DNA of 64,000 nt from Tautonia marina (lineage in GTDB: Bacteria; Planctomycetota; Planctomycetia; Isosphaerales; Isosphaeraceae): positions 62,001-126,000 of the forward strand of contig NZ_WEZF01000019.1 of assembly GCF_009177065.1 (NCBI RefSeq). Direction: 5' to 3'. Below the pieces are notes generated by a model that made no database searches, was not told the DNA's origin, and was given only the letters and a program-made list of their open reading frames with translations. Shown in pieces: positions 62,409 through 64,000 of this stretch. The position numbers were made by a program, and so were the translations under genes. How positions within the stretch are numbered: the stretch's first letter is position 1; every line of letters starts with the position of its first letter.

Positions 62409-64000
62409 TCAGCGGTCGCGCGAGACGGTCGCGCCGTCGTTGATGGCGGCCTGAGCGGCGGCGAGCCGGGCAATCGGCACGCGGAAGGGGGAGCAGGAGA
62501 CGTAGTCGAGCCCGACCTTGTGGCAGAAGGCCACGCTGGCGGGGTCGCCGCCGTGTTCGCCGCAGATGCCGATCTTCAGCGGGCCGTCCTTGGTCTTGCC
62601 CGTGGACCGGCCCTTCTGGACGCCCATGGCGACGAGCTGGCCGACGCCGGTCTCGTCGAGCGACTGGAAGGGGTCTTCGGGCAGGATCTTCTTCTCCAGG
62701 TAGGAGTTCATGAACGACCGGATGTCGTCCCGGCTGTAGCCGAAGGTCATCTGGGTCAGGTCGTTGGTGCCGAAGGAGAAGAACTCGGCGTGCTGGGCGA
62801 TCTGGTCGGCCGTCAGGGCGGCCCGGGGAACCTCGATCATCGTGCCGACGAGATAGTCGACCGAGGTGCCGGCCTTCTCGATCGTTTCCTTGGCGACGCG
62901 GTCGGTTTCCTGACGGAGCAGGGCCATTTCCTCGACGGTACCGACGAGCGGGATCATGATCTCGGGCAGAACCTCGACCCCCTTCTTCTTGACGGCGATG
63001 GCCGCTTCGATGATGGCGCGGACCTGCATTTCAAGAATCTCGGGGTAGCGGACGGCCAGGCGGCAGCCGCGGAAGCCGAGCATCGGGTTGAACTCGTGGA
63101 GGGACTCGACCCGGTCCTTGACCTTCTCCACGTCGATGCCGAGTTGGCCGGCGACCTCGTTCTGGCCGGCGTCGTCGTGCGGCAGGAACTCGTGGAGGGG
63201 CGGATCAAGCAGTCGGATCGTGACCGGCAGGCCGGCCATGGCCTCGAAGATGCCGATGAAGTCGTCGCGCTGGTAGGGTTCGAGCGAGGCGAGGGCCTTG
63301 CGACGGTCTTCCTCGGTATCGGCAAGGATCATCTTGCGCATGTCGGTGATGCGCTGACCCTCGAAGAACATGTGTTCGGTCCGGCAGAGACCGATCCCCT
63401 CGGCGCCGAACTCGCGAGCCTTGGTCGAGTCCTTGGGGTTATCGGCGTTGGTCCGGATCTTGAGGGTCCGGTACTTGTCGGCCCACTCCATGAGGACGGC
63501 GAAGTCGCCGGCCATCTTGGGGGGAATGGTCGGCACTTCGCCGATCATGACGTCGCCGGTGGTGCCGTTGATGGTGAGGAATTCACCAGCCTTGACGACC
63601 TGGCCGTCGACGGTGATCTGCCCGGCCTTCTCGTTGATCCGGATGGCCTCGCAGCCGACGACGCAGGGCTTGCCCCAGCCTCGGGCGACGACGGCGGCGT
63701 GGCTGGCCTTGCCGCCGGTTGAGGTGAGGATGCCGACGGCCGCGTCCATGCCGGCAACGTCTTCGGGGCTGGTTTCCTTGCGGACGAGCAGCAGCTTGAC
63801 GTTCGGGTTCGCCTCGCGCTGGGCGACGGCGTCCTCGGCCGTCAGGACGACCTTACCGGAGGCGGCGCCGGGGCTGGCGGCAATGCCTCGGGCGACGGGA
63901 GTGACCCCGGCCTTCGGATCGAGCTGGGGCAGGAGCAGGTGGTTGAGGCTATCGGGATTGACGCGCTGGACGGCGGTCTTCTCGTCGATCAGTCCTTCGT
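62409..64000 (-). CDS. ppdK: Pyruvate phosphate dikinase, C-terminal part (5' end outside the window)
   Basis: The frame is open to the window edge, giving about 530 of the usual 880 residues. From the edge inward: EGLIDEKTAVQRVNPDSLNH, the swivelling phosphohistidine domain with GGKASHAAVVARGWGKPCV (catalytic His inside SHAA), and the PEP/pyruvate-binding barrel with GLCRTEHMFFE, FSFGTNDLTQMTFGYSRDD and the catalytic-Cys segment IGICGEHGGDP. It interconverts pyruvate, ATP and phosphate with PEP, AMP and pyrophosphate. The residue two before the catalytic His is Ala, where the family has the Thr that regulatory proteins phosphorylate. It ends in a hairpin at 62330. Confidence 0.94.
   Translation of the reverse strand, partial: EGLIDEKTAVQRVNPDSLNHLLLPQLDPKAGVTPVARGIAASPGAASGKVVLTAEDAVAQREANPNVKLLLVRKETSPEDVAGMDAAVGILTSTGGKASHAAVVARGWGKPCVVGCEAIRINEKAGQITVDGQVVKAGEFLTINGTTGDVMIGEVPTIPPKMAGDFAVLMEWADKYRTLKIRTNADNPKDSTKAREFGAEGIGLCRTEHMFFEGQRITDMRKMILADTEEDRRKALASLEPYQRDDFIGIFEAMAGLPVTIRLLDPPLHEFLPHDDAGQNEVAGQLGIDVEKVKDRVESLHEFNPMLGFRGCRLAVRYPEILEMQVRAIIEAAIAVKKKGVEVLPEIMIPLVGTVEEMALLRQETDRVAKETIEKAGTSVDYLVGTMIEVPRAALTADQIAQHAEFFSFGTNDLTQMTFGYSRDDIRSFMNSYLEKKILPEDPFQSLDETGVGQLVAMGVQKGRSTGKTKDGPLKIGICGEHGGDPASVAFCHKVGLDYVSCSPFRVPIARLAAAQAAINDGATVSRDR

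Overview
High-GC bacterial DNA, very probably from a planctomycete and most like the Isosphaeraceae. The evidence is the gene families: a DUF1549/DUF1553 protein with a planctomycete-type cytochrome domain next to a DUF1501 protein, a DUF1559 pseudopilin ending in an H-x9-DG motif, a PEP-CTERM protein, very large pseudopilins, and a Val-Pro repeat protein resembling planctomycete surface proteins. I saw no tRNA, rRNA, CRISPR array or prophage.

Layout. 1-13 kb: the end of an unknown protein, a PEP-CTERM protein, a two-gene unit of exported hydrolases (ceramidase-like plus a double alpha/beta hydrolase), a secreted repeat protein, an ABC-2 exporter followed by a second double hydrolase, and two small membrane proteins. 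13-19 kb: a reverse-strand planctomycete trio (DUF1549/1553 cytochrome, DUF1501, DUF3365 heme lipoprotein) and a zinc-ribbon/DUF2007 membrane protein. 19-30 kb: a reverse-strand envelope run: SGNH hydrolase, LpxK, WaaF-like heptosyltransferase, sugar reductase, PMT/ArnT-like transferase, WaaP-like kinase, WaaG-like transferase, sugar nucleotidyltransferase, and a PlsY acyltransferase fused to an extra beta-propeller. Together these would make lipid A, LPS core and phospholipid precursor. 30-36 kb: isocitrate dehydrogenase, an Mpo1-like protein, apt, two unknown genes, and a RAYT transposase gene embedded in six REP palindromes.

36-62 kb is a one-strand surface-assembly region: BamA with a long insertion in its last POTRA domain, a DUF1559 pseudopilin, a 2135-residue GspK/PilX-like protein, five more oversized pseudopilins, PilC, a PilB/GspE ATPase, PilT and a second PilB/GspE ATPase. 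No secretin, PilMNOP or prepilin peptidase is present, so the machine is completed elsewhere. The right edge holds the C-terminal part of pyruvate phosphate dikinase.

Most noteworthy: the PlsY-propeller fusion; the calcium-loop-bearing giant pseudopilins; the BamA POTRA5 insertion; the REP/RAYT locus with two REP tail types, which also supplies the end of a neighbouring gene; and a dikinase whose conserved Thr near the catalytic His is Ala.
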